A stretch of DNA of 46,810 nucleotides from contig CAMLJY010000052.1 of the NCBI GenBank assembly GCA_946480465.1, forward strand, positions 1 to 46,810, read 5' to 3'. Made by a program: the position numbers and the translations under genes. Below, one piece after another: positions 33,951 to 41,750 of this stretch. How positions within the stretch are numbered: position 1 is the stretch's first letter; each line of letters begins with the position of its first letter. Below the pieces are notes generated by a model. That model worked only from the letters and a program-made list of their open reading frames with translations. It had not been told where the DNA came from and did no database searches. Source of the DNA: an uncultured Burkholderiales bacterium. Lineage in GTDB: Bacteria; Pseudomonadota; Gammaproteobacteria; Burkholderiales; Burkholderiaceae.

Positions 33951-36167
33951 ATGCCGCAAGTGCAAGCCCATGGACGGACGACCCGATCGGGTTGGGCCCA
34001 TGCCAGCGTGGGCGCGTTGCTGCTGGGCGCCGTGAGCGCAGCGTCGGCAGCCGCCGTCGATCCGGCCGAGTTCGATCAACTGATGAACGAGGCGCGAACC
34101 AAGGGCGTGGTGAGCGTGCTGGTCCAGCTCGAAGACGCGGTGCCGCTGCAGGCGATCCGTGACCAGACGCCGGCCAAGCGTGCCGAGTCGGTGGCCAAGG
34201 CCGGGCGGCTGCGCGCCGAGCTGGGCGGCCAGGCCCTCGACGCCGGCCACTGGAGCAACGGCCTTGGCCAGGCCCGGTTCTACGTCACGCCCGCGGGCCT
34301 CGAGATGCTGCGAGCGAACCCTCGGGCCCTCACCGTCAGCCGGGACGTCGCCGCCGCCCAGCGGATCGTGGTCAACACCCTGGACGGCAGCCTGGATGAG
34401 GTGGAGGCCGCGCTGCAGCAGCGCGGCCGGGTGGAGGTGGACGTGGTGCTGAACGTCCATTCGGCGGACTACGAGATCGACGCCGAAGCGCAGACCCGGT
34501 TTCGGCCGAGGCCCCAGCTGCCGGCGCAGGCGGCTGCGGCGGTGAAAGCGCTGATGGCCGAGCCGTTCGCCAAGGGCATCCATGGGGTCGACTCCAGCCT
34601 GGTCAACGGCAAGGGTGCCGCCCCGAAGCTGCGCATGAGCGTGGACCTGGAGGCCTTCCTGGGCTTGAAGGAGCACCTGGGCATCCGCGCCATCCGGCTC
34701 GCTGGACACAAGGACCGCCGCAAGGCGGAATGGGACCCCGAAGCGCTGGCCACGGCGCAGCGCGAGGGCAGCGCCGAGGTCTCGATCAGCCTGCGCGGGT
34801 CGGAATCGTTCTCTCCGCGCTCAGGCTACATGTCGGCGCAGGCCTGGGCTGCCCAGGAGGCGGCGCACCGCAAGGCATTTGCCGAGATCCTCTCGGCCGC
34901 GGGTGCGGCCAAGGCGCTGGATGACGTGAAGAACGGTATTGGCCTGGGCACCATCGGCGTTCGCCTGAACCAGACCGCGCTTGAAAGGCTGTTCCAGCTG
35001 TCTGATCCGCGGGTACTGGCGGTGCAACTCAACCGGCCGGTGGCGGCGCCGTTGCTGAACCAGGCCATGGGGCTGATCAACGCGCGGGCGGCCTGGGATG
35101 CGGGTTACCGCGCGAATGGCCAGACCATCGTGATGATGGACAGCGGCATTCTCAAGAGCCACGATATGTTCAAGGTGCCCGCGTGGGGTGGCCTGAGCAA
35201 GGTGACCCGGGAGGGTTGTTTCGGCAGCAACAGTGGGAATTACTTTTCGATCTGTCCCAGCCAGAACGCGAAATTTGACAGTCCGCTGTTTCTTCGGGAC
35301 TCCGGGCTTCCCCCCAACATGGCAGCCTGCAGCGCCACAGCCAACTGCAACCACGGTACGAAAGCGGCCGCCATTGCGGCGGGGACCAAGACCTCGTCGG
35401 TCGACTTGCAGGGGGTGGCGATCGGTGCGAACCTGATGTCGATTCAGGTGTTTTCCTGGACCCAGTCCGCCGGAGCGGATGCATTCAGGGACGACGTCCA
35501 GGCCGCGCTGGAGGCTGTGAGGTCCATGACTTTCTCGGGCACGAACAACAACCCTTACGTGGTCAACATGAGCCTGGGGGGAGGTGCCTACCCGGAGAAT
35601 TGCGACAGCGCCCATCCCGGCGTCACGAGCGCGGTGCACGACCTGCTGTCCCGCGGCGTGCCTGTCGTGGCGGCGGCCGGAAACGACGGGCCCGCGCACA
35701 AACTGGCCTGGCCGGCGTGCATCTCCGGGGTCACCAAGGTGTCCGGTGTGCGAAATGACACGCGACCCGAGCTCCCGCCGACGGACCCCAAATATCTCCC
35801 CCCGACGGACGCCAAGTGGAACTACGGTGATCCATCGAAATTCACTGGGCCCATCTTTCTCGCGCCCGCGGGTTCCAGCGACCTGACCTACGCCAACTAT
35901 TCGGTCGTGGAAACCGCCGGCATCGCACACAACACTCAGATTGTGGGAGCCGTCGGAACTTCGTTTGCCGCACCGCAGATCTCTGGCGTGTACGCGGCCC
36001 TCAAAGCTGCGAAACCGGGAATCTCGGTGGCTGAGGCCACCAATTGGATTGCCAGCGGATGTGGCTCGTTTGCCCTACAGAAGGCCTTGCCGCCTCCGCC
36101 TTCCGGACCTGGCGGAATCGCGACTTATCGGCGCCTGTCTTTGAACCTGAGTTGCCCGGTGCGATAA
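33951..36167 (+). CDS. Secreted subtilisin-like serine protease (S8 family)
   Basis: About 738 residues. Signal peptide MPQVQAHGRTTRSGWAHASV continues to GALLLGAVSAASAA. Residues to about 370 form a large N-terminal region, probably propeptide, with repeated inhibitor-like modules. The catalytic triad is TIVMMDSGI (Asp), NHGTKAAA (His) and GTSFAAPQISG (Ser), with AAAGNDGPA giving the oxyanion Asn. The histidine motif has Lys where HGTH is usual. A roughly 70-residue Cys-containing insertion lies between Asp and His. Starts at GTG 33903 or ATG 33834 are possible. The 280 bases before this start contain no other gene. Confidence 0.85.
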   Translation: MPQVQAHGRTTRSGWAHASVGALLLGAVSAASAAAVDPAEFDQLMNEARTKGVVSVLVQLEDAVPLQAIRDQTPAKRAESVAKAGRLRAELGGQALDAGHWSNGLGQARFYVTPAGLEMLRANPRALTVSRDVAAAQRIVVNTLDGSLDEVEAALQQRGRVEVDVVLNVHSADYEIDAEAQTRFRPRPQLPAQAAAAVKALMAEPFAKGIHGVDSSLVNGKGAAPKLRMSVDLEAFLGLKEHLGIRAIRLAGHKDRRKAEWDPEALATAQREGSAEVSISLRGSESFSPRSGYMSAQAWAAQEAAHRKAFAEILSAAGAAKALDDVKNGIGLGTIGVRLNQTALERLFQLSDPRVLAVQLNRPVAAPLLNQAMGLINARAAWDAGYRANGQTIVMMDSGILKSHDMFKVPAWGGLSKVTREGCFGSNSGNYFSICPSQNAKFDSPLFLRDSGLPPNMAACSATANCNHGTKAAAIAAGTKTSSVDLQGVAIGANLMSIQVFSWTQSAGADAFRDDVQAALEAVRSMTFSGTNNNPYVVNMSLGGGAYPENCDSAHPGVTSAVHDLLSRGVPVVAAAGNDGPAHKLAWPACISGVTKVSGVRNDTRPELPPTDPKYLPPTDAKWNYGDPSKFTGPIFLAPAGSSDLTYANYSVVETAGIAHNTQIVGAVGTSFAAPQISGVYAALKAAKPGISVAEATNWIASGCGSFALQKALPPPPSGPGGIATYRRLSLNLSCPVR

Positions 36168-36179
36168 GCCCGGCAAGAC

Positions 36180-36196
36180 GCCCCGCGTTGCGGGGC
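36180..36196 (+). terminator. Hairpin terminator after the S8 protease gene
   Basis: GCCCCGC-GTT-GCGGGGC, perfect 7-base stem, starts 12 bases after the stop codon and is followed by TGCTGTTGAA, a weak T-tract. Very probably ends the protease transcript. Confidence 0.65.
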
Positions 36197-36391
36197 TGCT
36201 GTTGAATCAGGCGGTGGCATCACCGCAGCCCGCGGGCTGGCAGAGCGGCCCGGCTGGCCCGCCATCTGCTTCCTGGCGCGGTCCGGGATCCAGGCGCGCA
36301 GCGGCTTCAGCCGCCGCCGCGTGTCGTTCTTGGCCGCGTTTTTTGTAAGTCATTCTCCGAGCTGCCGCGTCCGCACGTCGTGCGCGCCTGC

Positions 36392-37951
36392 TCACCCCCA
36401 CTCGAAACGGTTCGGCAATCCATTCAGCTCATTCGCACTGAAGCGGTTGTGCGCCGGTGTCCAGTGGTGGCGGGCTTCACGCTGGATCGCGACGCGGGTG
36501 CGCCCGCTGGCCGAGCTGAAACGGTTGCCCACCAGCGCCACCCAGTCGGAGGTGCCGGCACGGAAGTCCAGCGCGCAGGCCCCCGGCCCGCCGTGGCCGC
36601 AGTCGTCGAAATGGTTGTCCTGCAGCAGCAGGCGGCGCGCGTGGTGCACGCTGAAGCCCGCGCCGCCGCCGCTGCCGCAGCGTTCGAAGTGGTTGCCACG
36701 CACCGTCACGTCGTCGGCGCGCTGGTCGGATTCGACGTGGCCGACCATCGAGCCTTCGCGGTCGCTGATGCGGTTGTTCTCGACCACCGCGCCGGCCACG
36801 CCGGTCAGGCCGACGCCGCGCCGCGCATCGACGATGGTGTTGCCGCGCACCCGCAAGGCGTGACCCGGCGCGCCGCCCGGGTGGCCATCCGCGCCGTCTG
36901 AGCCGCTGTCCGGCCCGCTGCCCGCCCCACCGTCGGACGCACACACGAACGCGACGCCGAAGGCCCGGCAGCCTTCGACCAGGTTGTGCGTGACCAGGAA
37001 CTTCGAGGGCTCGGCGTCGCGGCGCTGGTGCCCGGGCCTGATGGCGATGGCGCCGACGTTGCCGCCGATCTCGCGCAGCCGGTTGCTGCCGATGAAGATG
37101 TTGCGCACGACGTGGAAGGGCTGGTTGTCCGGCTCGACGTCGATCGCGCCCGGCATGTTCGGCCGCGTGCAGCGCTGGAACAGGTTGCGCTGGATGACGA
37201 TGCCGTCGCCGTCGATCACGCTGATGCCGTTGCGGTTGTCGCTGTTGACGCCGTCGAACTCGTTCTCGATGACCAGCACGTTGCCGTTGTGGCGGGCCGT
37301 GCCGTCGCCGGCCTGGCCACCCAGGTACAGCCCGTCGCCGCGGAAGCCGCGCAGCACGCAGCGCTGCAGCCTGGCGTTGCGCACGCCGCGCAGGTCCACC
37401 AGGTGCACGCGTTCGGCAAAGCCCAGCGTTTCCACCTGGCCGAGCAGGGTCAGGTCCTGCAGCGTGATGCCGTCCAGCGTCTGTCCCGGGCCGGCGGAGA
37501 GGGCCTGCAGCATCGAGCCGCCGCCGCGCTGCGCCAGCGTGGCCTGGCCATCGCCCTGCAGCAGCAGCCCGGCGCGCAGGTGCAGGCGGGTGACGGCGTA
37601 GGTGCCGGCGCGCAGGAACACCGGCCGGCCGCTGTCGATCGCGGCCTGCAGCGCGGCGGTGTCGTCGGCGATGCCGTCGCCACGGGCGTTGTAGGGCGCG
37701 GCGCGCGGGTCGATGGCGCCCGGCGGCGGCGGCGGGGCGCGCCGGCGCGGCACGCCGGCATCGGCCGCGGGGTGGTTGATGCTGTCCGCCGCGGGTGCGG
37801 CGGTGCTGCCGTCGAAGCGGGCGGCGAGGTCCGCATCCGCATCGGCATCGCCGCCGCAGCCGGACAGCGCGGCCAGGCAGGCCAGCAACCCGCTGCGGCC
37901 CGTGCCCAGGAACAGGCCGCGGCGCAGCAGCCGCCGTCGCGCGTTGTTCAT
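36392..37951 (-). CDS. Right-handed beta-helix lipoprotein (pectate-lyase-3-like)
   Basis: 519 residues. The N-terminus MNNARRRLLRRGLFLGTGRS runs to LAALSGCGG, a lipobox, so it is a lipoprotein; the twin arginines could also suit Tat export. YNARGDGIADDTAALQAAID at about 88-107 is the hallmark start of pectate-lyase-3/beta-helix domains. Repeated coils follow, such as NVLVIENEFDGVNSDNRNGI, DDVTVRGNHFERC and RLLLQDNHFDDC. A Gly/Asp/Ser-rich insert (SDGGAGSGPDSGSDGADG) lies near 345. A polysaccharide-active or binding role is likely, but no catalytic site can be assigned. It is convergent with the protease gene. Confidence 0.8.
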   Translation of the reverse strand: MNNARRRLLRRGLFLGTGRSGLLACLAALSGCGGDADADADLAARFDGSTAAPAADSINHPAADAGVPRRRAPPPPPGAIDPRAAPYNARGDGIADDTAALQAAIDSGRPVFLRAGTYAVTRLHLRAGLLLQGDGQATLAQRGGGSMLQALSAGPGQTLDGITLQDLTLLGQVETLGFAERVHLVDLRGVRNARLQRCVLRGFRGDGLYLGGQAGDGTARHNGNVLVIENEFDGVNSDNRNGISVIDGDGIVIQRNLFQRCTRPNMPGAIDVEPDNQPFHVVRNIFIGSNRLREIGGNVGAIAIRPGHQRRDAEPSKFLVTHNLVEGCRAFGVAFVCASDGGAGSGPDSGSDGADGHPGGAPGHALRVRGNTIVDARRGVGLTGVAGAVVENNRISDREGSMVGHVESDQRADDVTVRGNHFERCGSGGGAGFSVHHARRLLLQDNHFDDCGHGGPGACALDFRAGTSDWVALVGNRFSSASGRTRVAIQREARHHWTPAHNRFSANELNGLPNRFEWG

Positions 37952-38278
37952 GGCATGCGCTCTTTACGCGTTAGGTCCCGGATTGGCCGTCACGCATGCA
38001 GCACGCCCCGAAGGCGTTGCCGGGGCGGGTGGCCCCCAGGGGGAAGGCGGTGAAGGCTGTGATATCGGCGAAGGCCGCGATCGTGGCGGCGGCCGGCGGG
38101 GCGAGAGCGGCGCTGCACCGGCGGCGGCTCGTCGGGGACGCATGGATCGGCATTCAGGCTTCCAAGGACCGGCATGGGGCGGCTGGATTCTGGGCGGCCG
38201 GCCCGTCGTGGGCACGCCACCGCGGGGTGGCACGGGGGTGACATGCGTGCTTCAGGATGAAACGGGAGCGGGCGCGCG

Positions 38279-38304
38279 GTGCGGCCGATTCCGGCGATCC
38301 GCAC
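38279..38304. promoter_or_regulatory. Candidate enhancer site for a sigma-54 activator
   Basis: Inverted repeat GTGCGG-N14-CCGCAC, about 110-135 bases upstream of the sigma-54 promoter, a usual enhancer distance. The arms resemble my recollection of DctD-type half-sites; this is not verified. Confidence 0.4.
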
Positions 38305-38413
38305 GGGGGCGCTCCGCCGTTCCGGCCGGCCGCACGCGCGCGGCGGCGGCGGCGGCCGCGGGGGCCAGGTGCTTCACTCGTGCGGCAGGGCGCGGCCGGG
38401 TGGGTGCGCCCAC

Positions 38414-38429
38414 TGGCACGGTCGCTGCT
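38414..38429 (+). promoter_or_regulatory. Sigma-54 (-24/-12) promoter
   Basis: TGGCACGGTCGCTGCT matches TGGCACG-N4-TTGCW with a single difference (C for the first T of TTGC). GG and GC have the correct spacing. It lies 58 bases upstream of ATG 38488, leaving a leader of about 45 bases. Confidence 0.7.
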
Positions 38430-38487
38430 AACGGCGTGCCTGCAGCCCGGGCACATCCCGTCCCGGGCGCGTATCCAGGAGACTCGA

Positions 38488-39471
38488 ATGAACCGCCGTC
38501 ACTTCACGCAACGCAGCACTTCGCTCGGCCTGCTGGCGCTGGCCGCGCTGGCCGCCCCCGCGGCTGCCTTCGCCTACCCCGACAAGCCGGTCAAGGTGAT
38601 CGTGCCTTTCGCGCCGGGCGGCACCACGGACATCATCGCCCGCGTCGTCGCGCAGCAGATCCAGCCGGCGCTGGGCCAGACCATGATCGTGGAGAACCGC
38701 GGCGGCGCCGGTGGCCTGTTGGGCGCCAGCGAGATCGCCAAGTCCGCGCCGGACGGCTACACGCTGGGCATCGCCACCGTGTCGACGACGGCCTCGGTGC
38801 CGGCGATCAACCCGAAGGCGCCGTACAACCCGCTGACCGATTTCACCTCGATCATCAACATCGCCGCCACGCCCAACGTGCTGGCGGTGAACCCGTCCTT
38901 CGGTCCCAAGGACTTCAAGGCCTTCATGGCCGTGGTGAAGGCCGCGCCGGGCAGGCACACCTACGCCAGCTCGGGCACGGGCGGCATCGGCCACCTGCAG
39001 ATGGAGCTGTTCAAGTCGCTGACCAACACCTTCGTCACCCACATCCCGTACCGCGGCGCCGGCCCGGCGCTGAACGACGCGGTGGCGGGCCAGGTGCCCA
39101 TCATCTTCGACAACCTGCCCTCGGCACTGCCCTTCATCAAGGACGGCCGCCTGGTGGCGCTGGCCGTGGCGGCGCCGCAGCGGCTGCCGATGCTGCCCAA
39201 CGTGCCGACCTTCAAGGAGCTGGGCCTGGAGCAGGTGAACCGCATGGCCTACTACGGCGTGCACGGGCCGAAGAACCTGCCGAAGGACGTGGTGGCCAAG
39301 GTGTCGGCGGCGGTGAAGCAGACCCTGCAGAACGCCGACGTGAAGAAGCGCATCGAGGACACCGGCTCGCTGATCGTCGCCAACACGCCGGAGCAGTTCG
39401 CCGAGCAGACGCGCGCAGAATTCGAGGTCTACAAGCGCGTCGTCGAGCAGCAGAAGCTGAAGCTCGAATGA
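38488..39471 (+). CDS. Bug/TctC-family tripartite tricarboxylate-type binding protein
   Basis: 327 residues, periplasmic. The signal peptide MNRRHFTQRSTSLGLLALAA ends near FAYPDKP; RRHF may make it a Tat substrate. Family hallmarks are YPDKPVKVIVPFAPGGTTDI, VENRGGAGGLLGASEIAKS, PDGYTL and VPTFKELGL. These proteins bind organic acids or amides, often for uptake or as sensors. ATG 38488 has CAGGAG at ideal spacing. No cognate TctA/TctB membrane genes are in the window, as is common for Bug proteins. A sigma-54 promoter lies directly upstream. Confidence 0.93.
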   Translation: MNRRHFTQRSTSLGLLALAALAAPAAAFAYPDKPVKVIVPFAPGGTTDIIARVVAQQIQPALGQTMIVENRGGAGGLLGASEIAKSAPDGYTLGIATVSTTASVPAINPKAPYNPLTDFTSIINIAATPNVLAVNPSFGPKDFKAFMAVVKAAPGRHTYASSGTGGIGHLQMELFKSLTNTFVTHIPYRGAGPALNDAVAGQVPIIFDNLPSALPFIKDGRLVALAVAAPQRLPMLPNVPTFKELGLEQVNRMAYYGVHGPKNLPKDVVAKVSAAVKQTLQNADVKKRIEDTGSLIVANTPEQFAEQTRAEFEVYKRVVEQQKLKLE

Positions 39472-39531
39472 ACGCGCGCTGATGCCCGGGCGGCCGTGCC
39501 GCCCCTTCTTCGTCCGAGGGAAAGAGCCGCC

Positions 39532-40038
39532 ATGCCGATGCCGAACCACCAGCTGTCGATGACCGTGCTGATGACGCCGGACATGGCCAACTTCGCCGGG
39601 AACGTGCACGGCGGCACCATCCTCAAGCTGCTTGACCAGGTGGCCTATGCCTGCGCCAGCCGCTACGCCGGGCGCTACGTGGTCACGCTGTCGGTGGACC
39701 AGGTGATGTTCCGCGAGCCCATCCACGTCGGCGAGCTGGTGAGCTTCCTGGCCTCGGTCAACCACACCGGCACCTCGTCGATGGAGGTGGGCATCAAGGT
39801 GATGGCCGAGAACATCGCCGCCCGCACCGCGCGCCATGCCAACAGCTGCTTCTTCACGATGGTGGCGGTGGGCGACGACCGCAAGCCGGTGCCGGTGCCG
39901 CCCTTCGTGCCGCAGACCGACGACGAGCGCCGCCGCCACCAGGCCGCCCGGCTGCGCAAGGAGCTGCGCCAGGAGCTGGAGCGGCGGCAGGCGGCGATCC
40001 GCTCGGCGCCGGGCACGGCGACTGCCGGCACGGCATGA
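39532..40038 (+). CDS. Acyl-CoA thioesterase (hotdog fold)
   Basis: 168 residues, cytoplasmic. Hotdog hallmarks of the YciA/BFIT-type acyl-CoA thioesterases: LMTPDMANFAGNVHGGTILK, LLDQVAYACASRYAG, and VDQVMFREPIHVGELVSF. The C-terminal 45 residues are a charged helix (DDERRRHQAARLRKELRQEL). ATG 39532 has GAGGGAAAGAG upstream; an earlier in-frame start at 39496 lacks it. It hydrolyses acyl-CoA to free acid and CoA; chain specificity is unknown. Confidence 0.92.
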   Translation: MPMPNHQLSMTVLMTPDMANFAGNVHGGTILKLLDQVAYACASRYAGRYVVTLSVDQVMFREPIHVGELVSFLASVNHTGTSSMEVGIKVMAENIAARTARHANSCFFTMVAVGDDRKPVPVPPFVPQTDDERRRHQAARLRKELRQELERRQAAIRSAPGTATAGTA

Positions 40039-40107
40039 CGGGGCGGCGGCCTGTGCGCATGCCAGAATCCGCCCCCCTTTCCGACCCTTGCCCCGAGGTG
40101 CCCCGCC

Positions 40108-40509
40108 GTGGACCTGAAGCTGCCGATCACGATTCACAGCGAGCTGACCGACGAGGTCATCACCGCCACCGGACTGCTGGACCTGGCCAGCGGCGAGATC
40201 GGCCGCATCGAGTACGAGGACTACGACCCCAAGGTCGAAGGCCAGCCGATGGAGCATGAGGACTACGAGTTCACCAGCGGCCTGCTGTCCCACGCCGGCA
40301 AGGACGTGGAGTTCAGCATCCACGTCGACCGCACGACCGGCCGCCACTCGGTCAGCGCCGACGAGCTGCTGGAGATCAAGGTGAAGGCGGCCAAGCTCTT
40401 CGCCGGCATCGAGGGCGCTTCGCTGCTGGGCGGCAGTGCCGCCGTCGCGGCGGCCCCCGCGCCGGCAGCCGCGAAGAAGGCGTCAGCGCCGCGCAAGCGG
40501 CGCAGCTGA
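40108..40509 (+). CDS. Conserved hypothetical protein with basic Ala/Lys tail
   Basis: 133 residues, starting at GTG 40108 with GAGGTG about 7 bases upstream. The first 100 residues are acidic (IEYEDYDPKVEG, MEHEDYEFTSGLL) and look like a small beta-rich domain. The C-terminus is low-complexity and ends in AAKKASAPRKRRS, a nucleic-acid- or polyanion-binding type tail. I do not recognise a family with a known role. The small gap after the thioesterase gene could allow co-transcription. Confidence 0.65.
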   Translation: MDLKLPITIHSELTDEVITATGLLDLASGEIGRIEYEDYDPKVEGQPMEHEDYEFTSGLLSHAGKDVEFSIHVDRTTGRHSVSADELLEIKVKAAKLFAGIEGASLLGGSAAVAAAPAPAAAKKASAPRKRRS

Positions 40510-40569
40510 TCGGGGCCCCGTCCCGGGCGCGGAGCCTGCTGGCGCGGTCCCACGGTGGGCCGCAGGGCT

Positions 40570-40605
40570 GGTCCAGGAGCCGGTCCGGGAGCCGGTCTAG
40601 GAGCC
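40570..40605. repeat. 12-base tandem repeat x3 across the desaturase stop codon
   Basis: Three units, GGTCCAGGAGCC, GGTCCGGGAGCC and GGTCTAGGAGCC. The stop codon of the minus-strand desaturase (40597-40599) lies inside the third unit. Loss of the TAG by repeat exchange would extend the protein. Confidence 0.85.
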
Positions 40606-41556
40606 CGCGTCCGCCGCTGCCTCGGCCGCGGCTTCGGCGAACAGTCCGCCCAGGTACCCGTGCGTGATGACGGCCTTGCCGCGGTATCCGCTGCATTGCA
40701 TCAGGGCCTGGTGCAAGCGGCGAAGCCTGAAGAACGGCACGGACGGGAACAGGTGGTGCTCGGCGTGGAAGTTGACGCCGTTCTGCGCGAACAGGAGGCG
40801 CTCGAGCCACCCGGCCATGACCGTTCGTGAGCGTTCATGCCCCGGCGCGGGCATGCCGAAGTGCTCGGCGACGTCCCTCACGTAGAGAATCGCCATCAGG
40901 AAGGTCGCGAGCGGCGCGATCCAGTAGAGCAACAGGATGTCCCAAAGCCCGAAGTACGTGGCCGCCGCGGCCAGGGTGATGGCGAAGGCGGCGGCGCGAA
41001 CGCGCGCGGCGCGCGGCAGCCCGGTCGACAGGCCGGCATCCACGGTGTAGCCCTTCAGCTCGCCCAGCGTGTAGCGGCCCAGGCCGTGCTTGAGCACTTC
41101 GATGGCGAACTGCCGGCGCGTCTTCGGAAAGCGGAACCTCGGCTTCTTCAGCGACGACACCCAGTTGGGATCCTGGTCCGTGCACACGTGCCGGTGGTGG
41201 GCCAGGTGGTTGCGGCGGAAGCCGTGCACGGTGATGAAGAAGGGCAGGGCGGTGAAGACGTCGCCGACCAGGTCGTTGATCCCCGCGCGCCGGCGGCTCA
41301 GCTGGTGGTGCGCGTACTCGTGCATCAAGGTCAGCAGCGCATGCTGGCGGGTGGCGATCAGCAGCATGCAGGCGACGCTGAAGGCCGGGTGCGAGACGCT
41401 GACCGCCGCCAGGATCAGCGCCACGATGCATGACCATTCAAAGGCGGTTTGAAGCAGCAGGCGGGCGGGCGCCGGGCGGGCCAGCTCCTTGAGCAGGGCG
41501 CGATCGAGTTCGATGGGCCTGTCCGTTGGACGGGCCGGCCTCGTGGAAGCGTGCAT
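40597..41556 (-). CDS. Membrane fatty acid desaturase
   Basis: 319 residues, inner-membrane di-iron desaturase introducing double bonds into acyl chains. The three histidine boxes are HEYAHH, HLAHHRH and HAEHH, with hydrophobic spans such as FEWSCIVALILAAVSV and FLMAILYVRDVAEHF between them. ATG 41556 is preferred to ATG 41637: the extra 27 codons have atypical codon use and overlap a perfect palindrome. Regiospecificity cannot be read here. An operator directly upstream suggests repression by a fatty-acid-responsive regulator. Confidence 0.88.
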   Translation of the reverse strand: MHASTRPARPTDRPIELDRALLKELARPAPARLLLQTAFEWSCIVALILAAVSVSHPAFSVACMLLIATRQHALLTLMHEYAHHQLSRRRAGINDLVGDVFTALPFFITVHGFRRNHLAHHRHVCTDQDPNWVSSLKKPRFRFPKTRRQFAIEVLKHGLGRYTLGELKGYTVDAGLSTGLPRAARVRAAAFAITLAAAATYFGLWDILLLYWIAPLATFLMAILYVRDVAEHFGMPAPGHERSRTVMAGWLERLLFAQNGVNFHAEHHLFPSVPFFRLRRLHQALMQCSGYRGKAVITHGYLGGLFAEAAAEAAADAGS

Positions 41557-41599
41557 GCGGAAATCTCTGCGCGAAACGTTGACGCCCTGGCGCGAAAAG

Positions 41600-41622
41600 T
41601 ACGCATCCAAGGCGGATGCGTA
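41600..41622. promoter_or_regulatory. Perfect palindromic operator upstream of the desaturase
   Basis: TACGCATCC-AAGGC-GGATGCGTA, 9-base perfect arms, 44 bases upstream of ATG 41556 on the minus strand. It is in the locally AT-richer promoter region. A TetR- or similar-type dimer site is likely; the binder is not in the window as far as I can tell. Confidence 0.7.
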
Positions 41623-41750
41623 TGTTCGAGGCGTCATGTTTCGTGGCAGTGAAACCGCCGGCGGGCGCGTGACTCCGGAGAAGGCCGGGCGCAGGTCACC
41701 GGGGTACCTTCGGGCTGCGCCCTCCGGTACCAGCCCCCCGATCGTCGGCT

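Larger units (their letters stand above)
37952..38487. other. Intergenic regulatory region, divergent beta-helix / Bug genes
   Basis: 536 bases without a supported gene. It contains C5-A-G5 at 38033-38043 (third copy of the hairpin family), an inverted repeat GCCACC-GCGG-GGTGGC at 38216-38231, GTGCGG-N14-CCGCAC at 38279-38304, GTGGG-TGCG-CCCAC at 38400-38413 and a sigma-54 promoter at 38414-38429. Short frames here have no recognisable protein content. Confidence 0.6.

Noticed and set aside
37990..38456. Short frames in the gap before the Bug gene
   Set aside because: No domain, signal peptide or ribosome-binding site; the region holds palindromes and a promoter instead.
41557..41637. 27-residue N-terminal extension of the desaturase
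   Set aside because: Codon use is unlike the rest of the gene and it overlaps a perfect palindrome typical of an operator.
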